Below, piece by piece: positions 11,301 through 23,308 of a stretch of 64,000 nt of DNA. The position numbers were made by a program, and so were the translations under genes. The notes beneath the pieces were generated by a model. That model was given only the letters and a program-made list of their open reading frames with translations, had not been told where the DNA came from and did not search any database. The stretch spans positions 62,001 to 126,000 of the forward strand of contig CM065649.1 in the NCBI GenBank assembly GCA_033220425.1, in the 5' to 3' direction. Position 1 is the first letter of the stretch; each line of letters begins with the position of its first letter. The stretch is from Lepraria neglecta. Lineage: Eukaryota > Ascomycota > Lecanoromycetes > Lecanorales > Stereocaulaceae.

Positions 11301-14110
11301 GCTATATCTCGTTCGGAAGGCAGTTTTCTATTCTTCGCCTCCTTTTATCCGAATTAGGTTATATATACCTCTAAGATCCAGTTTAGTGAATATCTTTGCT
11401 TTCCTAAGCCGATCCTATAGCTCGCCGATATTAGGTAAAGGATATCTATTTTTAATTATAATATCGTTTAACTTTCAATAGTCGACGTATAGTTATAAGC
11501 TTCTGTCCTTCTTTAGTATAAAGAGGATCAGGTAACCTACTAGTGATTTAGATTCTTGAATGAATCCTTTTTTGAGGTTCTCGTTAATATACCCGCGAAG
11601 TACTTTAAGTTCCTTTTCTAATAATACGTAAATAGGTCTAAATATTGGTTACTTACTAGGTTCGAGTTCGATCTTATAATCCTATAGCTAATACTTAGGT
11701 AATACTTCTATATTCGTCTCTTCCTCGAATAAGTATACCTACTTACTATATTCCTAAGGGATAGAGAGTATATCAGTTCCTCCCTTAACTCTTACTTTAT
11801 TATCCCGCTAACCTTTACTAGTAACTATAGAGTCGGACTACCCTTTAGTACCGTCCTTGTATAAAGCTAAGGTAATATATACCTCGACCGGTCTTCGGTT
11901 CGACTTCTTATCTACTATTAAACGCTACTAATATATAGGTATAATCCTGGTGATATTTCCGGATTAATCTATCTTGAGTACTCCTCGAGCCTAATTGATT
12001 ATTAGGTTATACTTCTTTAACCAAGGTATTCCTAAAATTATATAATAGGTAGCTATCCTAATAATATTAAAGGTAATCTCCTTATAGTGGCGCTGAATTA
12101 TAATAGGTAACGAAAGTATCTCTTCGTCTACCTTTCCTATTAATAGTATTAACCTGTTAGCTATCTAAAGATTATACTACTACGACTTCTTTCGAGTTAG
12201 TATTCTAGTTATTCGTACTAAGTCTCGCGAGATAAAGTTTCTAGTAGCTCTAGAATCTATTATCGTAACGGTCCGCTGTCCGTTAACGATTACCGGTATC
12301 TTTATATATATATTATATTGCGCGGAACACAGATATTATTTAGGGGTTAATATATTGATCTCCTTATGGCTACCCCTGCTATAAGGGATTACTCTTTTCC
12401 CGCTTGTAGGAGTAGGAACCCTGCCTTTAACTTCGACTATATATACTTCTCGTAGTTATCGTGCAGATAGGCGTACTATTCTATTAAATGGTATTCTCTA
12501 GCGCTTAGGTCATTATTTAATTCGTAGATAACTCTCTTTGACTATTCCTTATCGTGTCCTAGGAAGTATTAGTATATTCTTTTCGTCGCGAGGTGCTATA
12601 GATATCCGTTTTCCTTATATTTATAGTAATAGCTATATCCGTAGGGTAGTATTCTTACTGGCCCCTTGGCTATATTCCTCGGCGTACTATACTATACGTA
12701 GTAAAGCGATATATATTCTTCCTATAGTATACTCTTGTGACCTTAGTAATTCCGATCCATCCAATAGTCTAGCTATATATATTCCTTAGAGCTTTCTTCT
12801 TCTTCCTTAGACGTAGTAGTTTTAGGTATTATCCTTCTTGGTAGTCGTATTTCTTTCTACTTAGCTTCTAATATACTAAGGGCTTCTTCCTACTCTAGAT
12901 CTATTTCGCTTTCTTCCTAATCCTACTTAGACTTTTCTTCTTAAGCCTTACTACTGTCTTTAGTATTTAGGTTATTCCTATATTATTCCCTAATATACGC
13001 GTTAAACTTCCTTATAAAGTTATTATCGCTGTTTTCAGATTCTTTATTAAGTTCTTCTTATATTATCCTATTATACTAGGAACTAATATCTTCTTTAACT
13101 TTATCCTATACTAGTAGAATCTCCTTAGGCGTGCCGTCTATATCGTCCTAGGTATATACTTTCTCTAGTATATTTAGCTGCGGTCGATATACTATATTTT
13201 TCGACTTGTAGTCTCTAGCGAAGTAGCCCGGTTTACTATAGCTATAATACTTTAGTGTTTTCTTATTGCCCCCTTACTACTTCTTGCCCCTAGCTAGCCC
13301 CCTAAAGGCCTATTTACCTTTCTTCTCCGTGAAGTCTAGTTCTATAGGCATATACCCGTAGGGGTTATATTCTTTATGTCCTAGGCGATAGCTCCTTGAT
13401 TTAGCAAAAAAGCTTAAGCGTTCTATTCCGCTAACTCCTCTATTATACCTCTTCTCTATAGTCCTTTCGAATAGCTTATTATTAATTTTAATTACTTCTT
13501 TAATTAGTTTATTAAGGGTATTAATAATAATCCCTGACCTTATAAGCTCGTCTTTAATATTATCCTTAAGACCTCTCCGGTATATAGTTATTAATGCGTT
13601 ATCGTCCTAGTTAGTCTTTACTATATATTACTAAAATTGAGTCGAGTACTCTAATACAGATTTCTTCTGGGTTATATACTAGATAGTTTATATTACTATA
13701 TTGACTTCATTTAACGGACCGAATATATAGTAGATTTCGAGTCTAAATATAGCTATACTCTCTATCTATTATTTGATTTCGCTGTCTTCGTTATCGTCTT
13801 CTATATACTTCTTTAGGAACGGATCAACCTACTTTTAGGCTCTTCTACGTAAGTAAGTAATAGTAAAGGTAGGATATCGTTATATAGGTATAAGGTCTCC
13901 TTAGAACTTTAAGTAAAGTGATACCTAGGATAGCTATCCCTCGAGCTTATCTCTCTCTCTCTAGTATAAGTCGGGCTAGGCTATCTTAATATATCTACTG
14001 AGTCCTTCGTCAATAGTTAGGCGTCGTTATCCGCTTCCTCCTCCTGAGGAGCTTAGGGTAGGTACCCTAGGGTCTCTTAGTATAGTACTTATCCTTAAGG
14101 GTACTCAAAG

Positions 14111-14625
14111 TGTTACGAACCACGTTGCGTACGGTGGTCTGTTATATATAGATTGATTCTTAATAGGGATAGAGGTACAATAGAGCCAGAGGGTAAAGCA
14201 GGCTTCAAGTGATACTAAGCGGGTCTGGTATATAATTAGATGATATATATTTAGTGCCTAGCCTAAGAGATCTATCGCATGTAGTAAACAATTGAATAGC
14301 AAGTTGAGCACGATGCTCCAAGTGGTGCAAGCAGTGCTCCGCATATATAGATATACGAAATCCATGCCAAGCATTCCTGATCGCACTGGTCGCACTGATC
14401 GCACCGCGCTCATTGCGACCACTGCGCTCATCGCTTAACATGCCAAGCCTTCTTGATCGCACTGATCGCACTAATCGCACCGCGCTCATTGCGACCACTG
14501 CGCTCATCGCTTAACATGCCAAGCCTTCAGGGTCTATCCGAGTCGGATACCGATTCGTCGACTCGAACCATGACGGGCGCTACGCTCCTTGAGCGCATCC
14601 CTGATCATGTTTCCTGATCGTAATA
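14111..14625 (-). repeat. Gypsy-Y copy 2 LTR (5' side)
   Basis: 515 bp, the same length as the partner LTR at 7845. Most differences between the pair are C/T or G/A changes at CA/TG dinucleotides. Confidence 0.85.
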
Positions 14626-15242
14626 TAATTCTTTCGTAGGTTTGGTACGAATATATTATTATTATAGGCCTTTACGATCCTATTAGTTATATTAGATCCT
14701 AATATACGAAGAGTCGCTACTAATATCTAGTATAGTACTAGCGATCCGTCCGCTTCCTTCTTTAGGATTAGTCTTTCTATAATATTCTTTTCTTCTATAT
14801 AGTCTAATCGCCTACTAAGGGTATCTACTCGACTATTATCTTTTCCTAGGGTGTAGGTTATCTTGAACTTATATTGACCTAATAGTTCTAACTATCGAAC
14901 TTGTCTTCTATTTAATTCCTTCGTTATTATAAAATTAAGAAGATTCTTATAATCCGTAAAGATAGTTAGGGTCGAGTAGCTCTCTACGTATACTCGCCAG
15001 TTCTATAATATATATACTATATTAAGTAGTTCCTTGTTATATATATTATAATTTTATTCTACTACTAATATCTTCCTTGAATAGTAGGTAACTAGATACT
15101 ACTTTTAGTCTTTTATTTAATATAGGTATACTCTAATTATAAGATCCGACGTATCTATTTCAATTCGAGCTAGCTCGTTTATCTAAAAGGTATAGAGTAC
15201 TAGTAGATCTATATATACTTTCTTCAATTTATTAAATGATTC

Positions 15243-15693
15243 TATAAGGTATACTCCCCGTTAGCGGGCCGTTATCGTTCCGTGAGATAGACTCCTCGCT
15301 AGCGGACCGTTACTGCGCTCTAGGAACTGCGTCCCGCTAGTACTACGATATTGGACTACGGCTCAGCTTCTCGCTATTACTATATTACTATATACAAAGG
15401 TATTCAAAGACGTGAAGTGGTTATATTACTGGCACAGTATAGGTGATTCTATATTAGAACTAATTACTAAGGATCCTTAGGAAAGAAGTAGGTAGGCCGC
15501 TCCTTAAGCTTCTCTCTGCGGGTAATATATAGCCGCTATTAGGCAGCTAACGTACTACTAAGAGCCTAGCTCCTGACGTCTACTAAGTCGGTCGAATATT
15601 ATCCCGACCTACTCCGGCGCTCCGCGTACTAGGAGATATCGGAATAACTTTACTAATAAGATAGACCCTTCTAATATAATAGTTAGTATTATA
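15243..15693 (-). repeat. Gypsy-X copy 1 LTR (3' side)
   Basis: 451 bp, same length and sequence family as 26318-26768 and the solo LTR at 4089-4539. Confidence 0.87.
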
Positions 15694-15890
15694 ATTATCT
15701 CCTCCCTTAAGTACTAGCCCTCTAGTATAAAGCTATAGCGGCGCGCCTTCACGGCGTATACGTAGTAGAGAGGCTTAATAGTTAGTAGATAGAGCTTATT
15801 AAAAACCTTCTAAAACCTAATAGGAAAAAGGAGGGAAAAGAGTCCCTACTTTATATAGCTCCGAGATAACGCGAGTATATCTACTATCGA

Positions 15891-16027
15891 AATAACGAAA
15901 TTGCGAGGTAAATTTATTTTGAAGTAAATGTTATATAATATTAGCTAACCGCTATCGCTATAACGAAATTATAAGGTGAATTTATTTTGAAGTAAATCTT
16001 ATATAGTACTAGCTAACCGCTATTACT
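15891..16027. repeat. 68-69 bp tandem duplication inside Gypsy-X copy 1
   Basis: The unit beginning ATAACGAAATT and ending GCTAACCGCTAT occurs twice (15891-15959, 15960-16027). The corresponding stretch in Gypsy-X copy 2 (~59905-59985) has it once. Each unit carries a near-palindromic ATTTATTTCGAAGTAAAT-like core. Confidence 0.7.
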
Positions 16028-16569
16028 ATATTAAAACCCTATAGATTCCCCTTTTACTTTCTTCTTTTATAACTCCTACTACTTATAGTATATACTCTAT
16101 AATCTAATATTCCTTTAGTAGGTATAGAATCTAATTAATAACAGATTATCTCGTTATAATAACTCTCGATTCCTAAGTAAATAGAGCTATCGCAGAGTCG
16201 CCGTAAAATGATATTAATAGTTTAATAGTTAATAATAGTAGTAGTAGTAGAAGTAAGTGTGATTCAATACGCAAGAGCTCCGTTATCGGGTACTACTAAT
16301 ATTCGTAGTAGCGGACCTTCCGTGTAGGCCGTGCCTTCGGGTACAAGTCTAGTACTACTATAGGCTGGTACCTCCTTATACTCAGTGTAAGGGGGTATAA
16401 TATAGAGTGAACTATTGTGTTATGGTATAGGTATTACTTAATATTCTACTTACGTCCCGCTAACGTTAAAGATACTACTAGAGTTTGGGACAGAGGTCCG
16501 GGCACTCGCCGCTAAGTTAGCTAGTAGTATAGCAGCAGCGGGCGTGTCACGCCCGTTGGTCTAGCGTAT

Positions 16570-17078
16570 TGTTACGAACCACGTTGCGTGCGGTAGTTCT
16601 ATGGATTGATTCTCAATGGGGATAGAGGTGTAACCTGACAAGAGTATGAAGCAGGCTTCAAGTGATGCTAAGCGGGTCTGGTATATGATCAGATGATATA
16701 TGTTTAGTGCCTAGCCTAAGAGATCTATCGTATATAGTAGACAATTGAATAGCAAGTTGAGCACGATGCTCCAAGTGGTAAGCAGTGCTCCGCATATATA
16801 GACATACGAAATCCATGCCAAGCATTCTTGATCGCACTGATCGCACTGATCGCATCTGCGCTTATTGCAACTACTGCGCTCATCGCTTAATATACCAAGC
16901 CTTCCTGATCGCACTGATCGCACTGATCGCATCTGCGCTCATTGCGACTACTGCGCTTATCGCTTAACATGCTAAGCCTTCAGGGTCTATCCGAGTCGGA
17001 TACCGACTCGTCGACTCGAACTATAACGGGCGCTACGCTCTATAAGTGTATCCCTAATCATGTTTCCTGATCGTAATA
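16570..17078 (-). repeat. Gypsy-Y copy 1 LTR (3' side)
   Basis: 509 bp, TGTTACGAACC to ATCGTAATA, with two internal GATCGCACTGATCGCAC-rich repeats. Confidence 0.87.
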
Positions 17079-20000
17079 TTAGCTCCCTCTCCCAGATTTC
17101 TCGTCCCGAGAAACCATCTATCCTTTATGCTACCCCGACGTACTAAACGTTTAGATAAACCGACCGTCCGCCGAACGGTGTTGGCCAGTAAGCTAAACGA
17201 AGTTATTATACGGCCGTGCTCCCGATATATTACCAGCGGCAAATAGTGCCTGATAGGTATAGGGTCCGACAGGTGTTCTAACTGTGTGGGCAGCGGTAGG
17301 AAATGCGACCTTGTAGTGTTACCCCTCGAAATACGTCGTATTAAGATAGAACGAAAGGAAGTATAGTTATAGTTGAAAAACACGCGCGAAGAGCTTAAGG
17401 ATTATATACGAAAATTAATAGAGGAATCTATACATCTTCAGACCACGCTAACACGCCTTTAGACGTAGTATAAATATCTTGAAAATGAAAAGCGGAAGAT
17501 TATAGACTAAGAGATACAGAATATTAAGGAGTTGGAAGAAGACTAGCGGTCTGTCCCAAGCATTCCTAACGACTAGATGTTCAACGTCTCGTCTGAACAA
17601 TTTGGCTTCCTAGCCGAAACCGATTGGTCCTCCTTCTATAACGCTCCCGGAACTCTTATAGAAGTTCCTGGCAGTTCGCAAGGTTCTTAAGTGGTTCCCA
17701 GGTGTTTTCGGTATCGTTATACCCTTTCTATTTAACTAGATATTTCTAATTAACCTGATTTAGAATCCTCTCGACCTCGAACTCTGTTTCTTCTTTAATA
17801 TTATAATGAAATATTTCCTATAAGGGTATATTAGAGTCTACTAGCTCTAAGAGTAAGATATATAATACCGGATATACCTTGGCGTCAGGTAGAAGCTCGA
17901 GTTTATAGTTAATAGGTCCTTTTACCTATTTGATTAAGAATAGTCCGACCTTGATATAATCTAGTTTCTTACTTGGTCTCGTTATTCTTATGTTTTTTAT
18001 TAGGAGGTATACTTTATCCCCCTTTTTTAGCTAAGGAACATTCTTTCTTTTCTTATTAACTCGTTCCTTTAGTTTATAATTTAAGCTCTCGATAGATCTT
18101 TATATATCCTTATATAAATTCTTTAGCTCGTCTACCTTCACTAAGGCTTTTTCTATATTAGGTCCCTCCCTAGGTTATAGAAAAGTATTTATATTCTTCC
18201 TATAATTGGTAAAGAATGGTGTCAGCTTTATTATATCTAATATCTTATTATTATATACCAGTTATGCTATTAGGAGTAGTAATACCCAGTTATCCTGTTT
18301 CTGGTTGACGTAGTACCTGAGGTACGCTTCTATTGTCTGATTTACACGTTCCGTTTATCTATCTATCTACGGATAGTATACTATCGATATTCTTAGTTTT
18401 ATTCCGATTGCTCCGATAAGTATCTTCTAGTAATTAGATATAAAGAGCTTGTCTCTATCTGACGTGATTGACTTTGGTATACTATAGTCCCTTATCAGCC
18501 TGTCTAACAATATAAATACTAGCTAATCTACTTTATAGGTTTCCTTGAAAGGTACTATAATAGTATACTTTATTAACTTATCTATAATGACTATAATTGA
18601 ATTGAAGGTATCCTAAGTAGCTGGATCCTTGGATGGTAGTAACTTAACCATAAAGTCCATTATGATATCGTCCTATGGTGATTCTAGAACTGGTGCAAAT
18701 TGTATTTGTCCATATTTGGTATGTCGTGTAGACTTGTTCTGCTGGTATTGAATATATTCTTTAATATATTGTTTAACGCGCGCTCGAAGTTTTGGCGCCG
18801 CGTATCCTCGTCCTAGGAGTTCTACTATCTTGGCGACTCCCGGGTAACCTTGTAACGGGTCGTCGTGGTGATCCCTGATTACTTCTTCTGTATATTGTTC
18901 GGGTAGATAAGTTTTCCCCTAGTACTTAAGTAATACCGTATCTGGCTGATCCTTCCTTAGGGTTGTTGCAAATGTATCGTCTTTATAGGCCTTTACGATC
19001 CTGTTAGTTATATCAGGTCCCGTTATATAAAGGGTTATGCCTAATACCTAGTGTAGTACTAATAATCCGTCTACTTCTTTCTTTAGGATTAGTCGCTCTA
19101 TAATATTCTTCTCTTCTATATAGTCTAATCGCCTGCTAAGGGTATCTACTTGACTATTATCCTTCCCTAGGGTATAGGTTATCTTGAACTTATATTGACC
19201 TAGTAGTTCTAACTATCGGACCTGTTGTCTATTTAACTCCTTTATTATTATAAAGTTAAGAAGGTTCTTATAGTCCGTAAAGATAGTTAAGTCTAAGCAG
19301 CTTTCTGCGTATACTCGCCAGTTCTAAAGTATATATACTACGGCAAGTAACTCCTTGTCGTATATATTATAGTTCTATTCTACTACTGATATCTTCCTTG
19401 AATAGTAGGTAACTGGATACTATTTTTGGTCTTTTATCTAGTATAAGTATACTCCTATTACGAGATCTGATGTATCTATTTTAATATAAGCTAGCTCGTT
19501 TATTTGAAAGGTATAGAGTACTAGTAGATCTATATATGCTTTCTTTAATATATCGAATGATTTCTATTAGTCTTTTCCCTATATAAACCCGATATCTTTC
19601 TTCGTGATATCTGTTAGTAGTAGTACCTTCTTGGAGTAGCCCTTGATAAACTTCCTGTTAAAGTTAGCAAATCCTAAGAAGCTTTGTACTGCTTTAACGT
19701 CCTGTAGTATAGGCTATTTAGCTATAGCCTTGATCTTCTCCGGGCTTATACTAATACCTTTTATACTAACTATAAATCCTAGAAACTCTACTAATTCCCT
19801 GTAGAATTCGCACTTTTCTGGTTTAAGAAGAAGTTTCGCTTATAATAGGTATCTAAGGATATCCTGTATATACTCTATATATTCTTTCTTATTCTTAGAA
19901 TAAATTAGTATATTATCGAGGTACGCTATCGCTGTTTAATCTAAGTATACTCGTACAATATTATTAATAAGTGCTTAGTAGGTTACTGGTGCGTTAGTGA

Positions 20001-22799
20001 GTCTAAATAGTATTACTAGGTACTTATAGTAGCTATATCTCGTTCGGAAGGTAGTCTTCTATTCTTCGCCTCCTTTCATCCAAATTAGATTATATACGCC
20101 TCTAAGATCCAGTTTAGTAAATATCTTTGCTTTTCTGAGCCGATCCTATAGCTCTCCTATATTTAGTAATAGATATCTATTCTTGATAGTAATATCGTTT
20201 AACTTTCGATAGTCGATGTATAGTCTTAAGCTTCCGTCCTTCTTTAGTGTAAAGAGGATCAGGTAACCTACTAGTGATTTGGATTCCTGAATAAATCCCT
20301 TTTTAAGGTTCTTGTTAATATGCCTACGAAGTACTTTAAGTTCCTTTTCTGATAATGCGTAAATAGGTCTAAATATTAGTTGCTTACTAGGTTCGAGTTC
20401 GATCTTATAATCCTATAGCTAGTACTTAGGTAATACTTCTATATTCGTCTCTTCCTTGAATAAGTATGCCTACTTACTATATTCCCGAGGGATAGAGGGT
20501 ATATTAGTTCCTCCCTTATCTCTTACTTTGTTATCCTACTAACCTTTACTAGTAACTATAGAGTCGGACTACCTTTTAGTACCGTCCTTATACGAAGCTA
20601 AGGCAATATATACCTTAACCGGTCTTCGGTTTAACTTCTTATCTACTATTAAACGCTGCTAATACGTAGGTATAATCCTAGTGATATTGCCGGATTAATC
20701 TATCTTGAGTACTCCTCGAGCCTAATCGATTATTAGGTTATACTTCTTTAACTAAGGTATTCCTAAAATTATATAATAGGTAGCTATCCTAATAATATTA
20801 AAGGTAATCTCCTTATAGTAGCGCTGAATTATAATAGGTAACGAAAGTATCTCTTCGTCTACCTTTCCTGTTAATAGTATTAACCTATTAGCTATCTGAA
20901 GATTATACTAGTGTAACTTCTTCTAAGTTAGTATTCTAGTTGTCTGTACCAGATCTCGTGAGATGAAATTTCTAGTAGCTCCAGAATCTATTATCGTAAC
21001 GGTCCGCTGTCTATTAACGATCACTAGTGTTTTTATATATGTATTATATTGCGCGGAACACAGATGTTATTTAGGGGTTAATATATTGATCTCCTTATGG
21101 CTACCCCTGCTACGAGGGATTACTCTTTTCCCTGTACGGGGAGGAATCCTATAAGTTATTTCTCGAACTTATATTTCTTATAGTCGTTATATAAATATAT
21201 ATACTACTATTATAGGTGGTACTAGTTTGCTTCTAGACTCCAGCGTCTTATTTGGTTTCTGTAGTATACTTCTTCCTTATCTTTCTTGCGTAGGAAGTAG
21301 CTTAGTTATTATTTTCTTGCTAAGTGCTAAGGGTATCTATTATCCTTATACTTATAGTACTAGTAATTACTATAGGATGATTTTGTTAGAACTCCTAGTT
21401 CCTTTCTGCGGTTAATTCTATAATAGTTATAACTGTTCTCTATATACTATCTCTAGTAGACTTCCTTATATTTAGGGTAATAGTAGTTATACCTAAAGTC
21501 TGAGATACTAAAATCATTCTAGAATTCTCTTAGTCTTTCTTCCTCTGAGTATTCTCTTCTCTCCTTAGATATAGTAGATCCAGGTTCGGGTATTATTAGT
21601 AGTCCTTTTCTTTTGATTATAACTTCCTATTTTAATTCTTCCTCGTCCTAATCCTGCTCAGGTTACTTTCCCTAGGCGTTACTACTATCTCTAATATATA
21701 GCTTCCCTATCTAAGTATTAGCTTTATTTGTGAAGCTATTATTAGAGAACTCCTTATCTCCTAAGTTAGATTCTTCTTCTAGTTACTAGCCGTCGACTTC
21801 GTTCTATATTAGTAAGATTCTACTAGAATCACTATCCTGGTCCTGTACCTTTTCTAGTACATTTAGCTACTGTCGATATACTATGTTTTTCGACTTATAG
21901 TCTCTGGCGAAGTGGCCCGGTTTGCTATAGCTATAACACGTGAGTATTTTCTTTCTGCCCCCTTGCTGCTTCTTACCCCTAGCTAGCCCTCTAAAGGCCT
22001 GTTTACCTTTCTTCTCTATAAAATCTAGTTCTATTAGCGCTGGTCTATAAGGGTCACGTTCTTTATAACCTAGGCGGTAGCTCTTCGATTTAGTAAAAAA
22101 GCTCGAGTATCCTATCCTACCGACTCCTCTGTCGTACCTTTTTTCTATAGTCCTTTTAAATAACTTATTATTAATTTTGATTACTTCTTTAATTAGTTTA
22201 TTAAGGGTATTAAGGATGATCCCTAACCTTATAAGTTCGTCCTTGACGTTATCCTTTAGACCTCTTCGGTATATAGTTATTAATATATTATCATCCTAGT
22301 TAGTCTTCGCTATATACTACTAGAACTGAGTCGAATATTCCAATATAGACTTCTTCTAAGTCAAGTACTAGATAGTTTATATCGCTGTATTGACTTCGTT
22401 GGACGGTCCGAATATATAGCGGATTTCGAGTCTAAATATAGCTATACTTTCTATCTACTACTTGATCTTACTATCCTTATCGTTATCTTCTATATACTTT
22501 TTTAGGAACGGATTAACCTATTTTTAGGCTCTCCTATATAAGTAAGTAATAGTGAAGGTAGGATATCATTATATAGGTATAAGGTCCCCTTAGAACTTCA
22601 GATATAATAATACCTAGGATAGCTATCCCTCGAGCTTATCTCTCTCTCTATAGTATAAGTCGGGCTAGGCTATCTTGATATACCTGCTAAGTCCTTCGTT
22701 AATAGTAGGGCGTCTCTATCCGCTTCCTCCTCCTAAGGAGCTTAGGGTAGGTACCCTAGGGTCTCTTAGTATAGTACTTATCCTTAAGGGTACTTAAAG

Positions 22800-23308
22800 T
22801 ATTACGAACTACGTTACGTACGGTAGTTCTATAGATTGATTCTTAATAGGGATAGAGGTATAACCTAATAAGAGTATAAAGTAGGCTTTAAGTAATACTA
22901 AGCGGGTCTAGTATATAATTAGATAATATATATTCAGTACCTAGCCTAAGAGATCTATTATATATAGTAGATAATTAAATAGCAAGTTAAGTACGATGCT
23001 CCAAGTAGTGAGCAGTACTCCGCATATATAGACATACGAAATCCATGCCAAGCATTCTTGATCGCACTGATCGCACTGATCGCATCTGCGCTCATTGCGA
23101 CCACTGCGCTTATCGCTTAATATACCAAGCCTTCCTGATCGTACTGATCGCACTGATCGCATCTGCGCTCATTGCGACCACTGCGCTCATCGCTTAACAT
23201 GCCAAGCCTTCAGGGTCTGTCCGAGTCGGACACCGACTCGTCGACTCGAACCATGACGGGCGCTACGCTCCATGAGCGCATCCCTGATCATGTTTCCTGA
23301 TCGTAACA
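22800..23308 (-). repeat. Gypsy-Y copy 1 LTR (5' side)
   Basis: 509 bp ending ATCGTAACA. Differs from its partner mostly by CA/TG to TA transitions. Confidence 0.87.

Larger units (their letters stand above)
7845..14625 (-). mobile_element. Gypsy-Y copy 2, Ty3/Gypsy fossil inserted in Z
   Basis: 6781 bp with 515 bp LTRs at 7845-8359 and 14111-14625 and a perfect TAATT target duplication (7840-7844 and 14626-14630). On the minus strand: gag (~13950-13380), a zinc-knuckle-like stretch (~13200), protease (~12260-11960), reverse transcriptase (~11640-11150), RNase H (~10790-10400), integrase (~10200-9560) and a chromodomain-like end (~9060-8960). It is strongly RIP-mutated with many breaks and no long open frame. 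It is near-identical in layout to copy 1 at 16570. Confidence 0.88.
16570..23308 (-). mobile_element. Gypsy-Y copy 1, Ty3/Gypsy fossil inserted in Gypsy-X copy 1
   Basis: 6739 bp with 509 bp LTRs (16570-17078 and 22800-23308) and a perfect CGTAT target duplication (16565-16569 and 23309-23313). Minus-strand order: gag (~22650-22000), zinc-knuckle-like (~21900), protease (~21000-20700), reverse transcriptase (~20330-19850), RNase H (~19480-19100), integrase (~18950-18300), chromodomain-like (~17790-17700). It keeps visibly more CA and TG than copy 2, especially over 18200-19600. With its third-level nesting, this suggests it is younger. It is broken, with many RIP-type changes. Confidence 0.9.
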
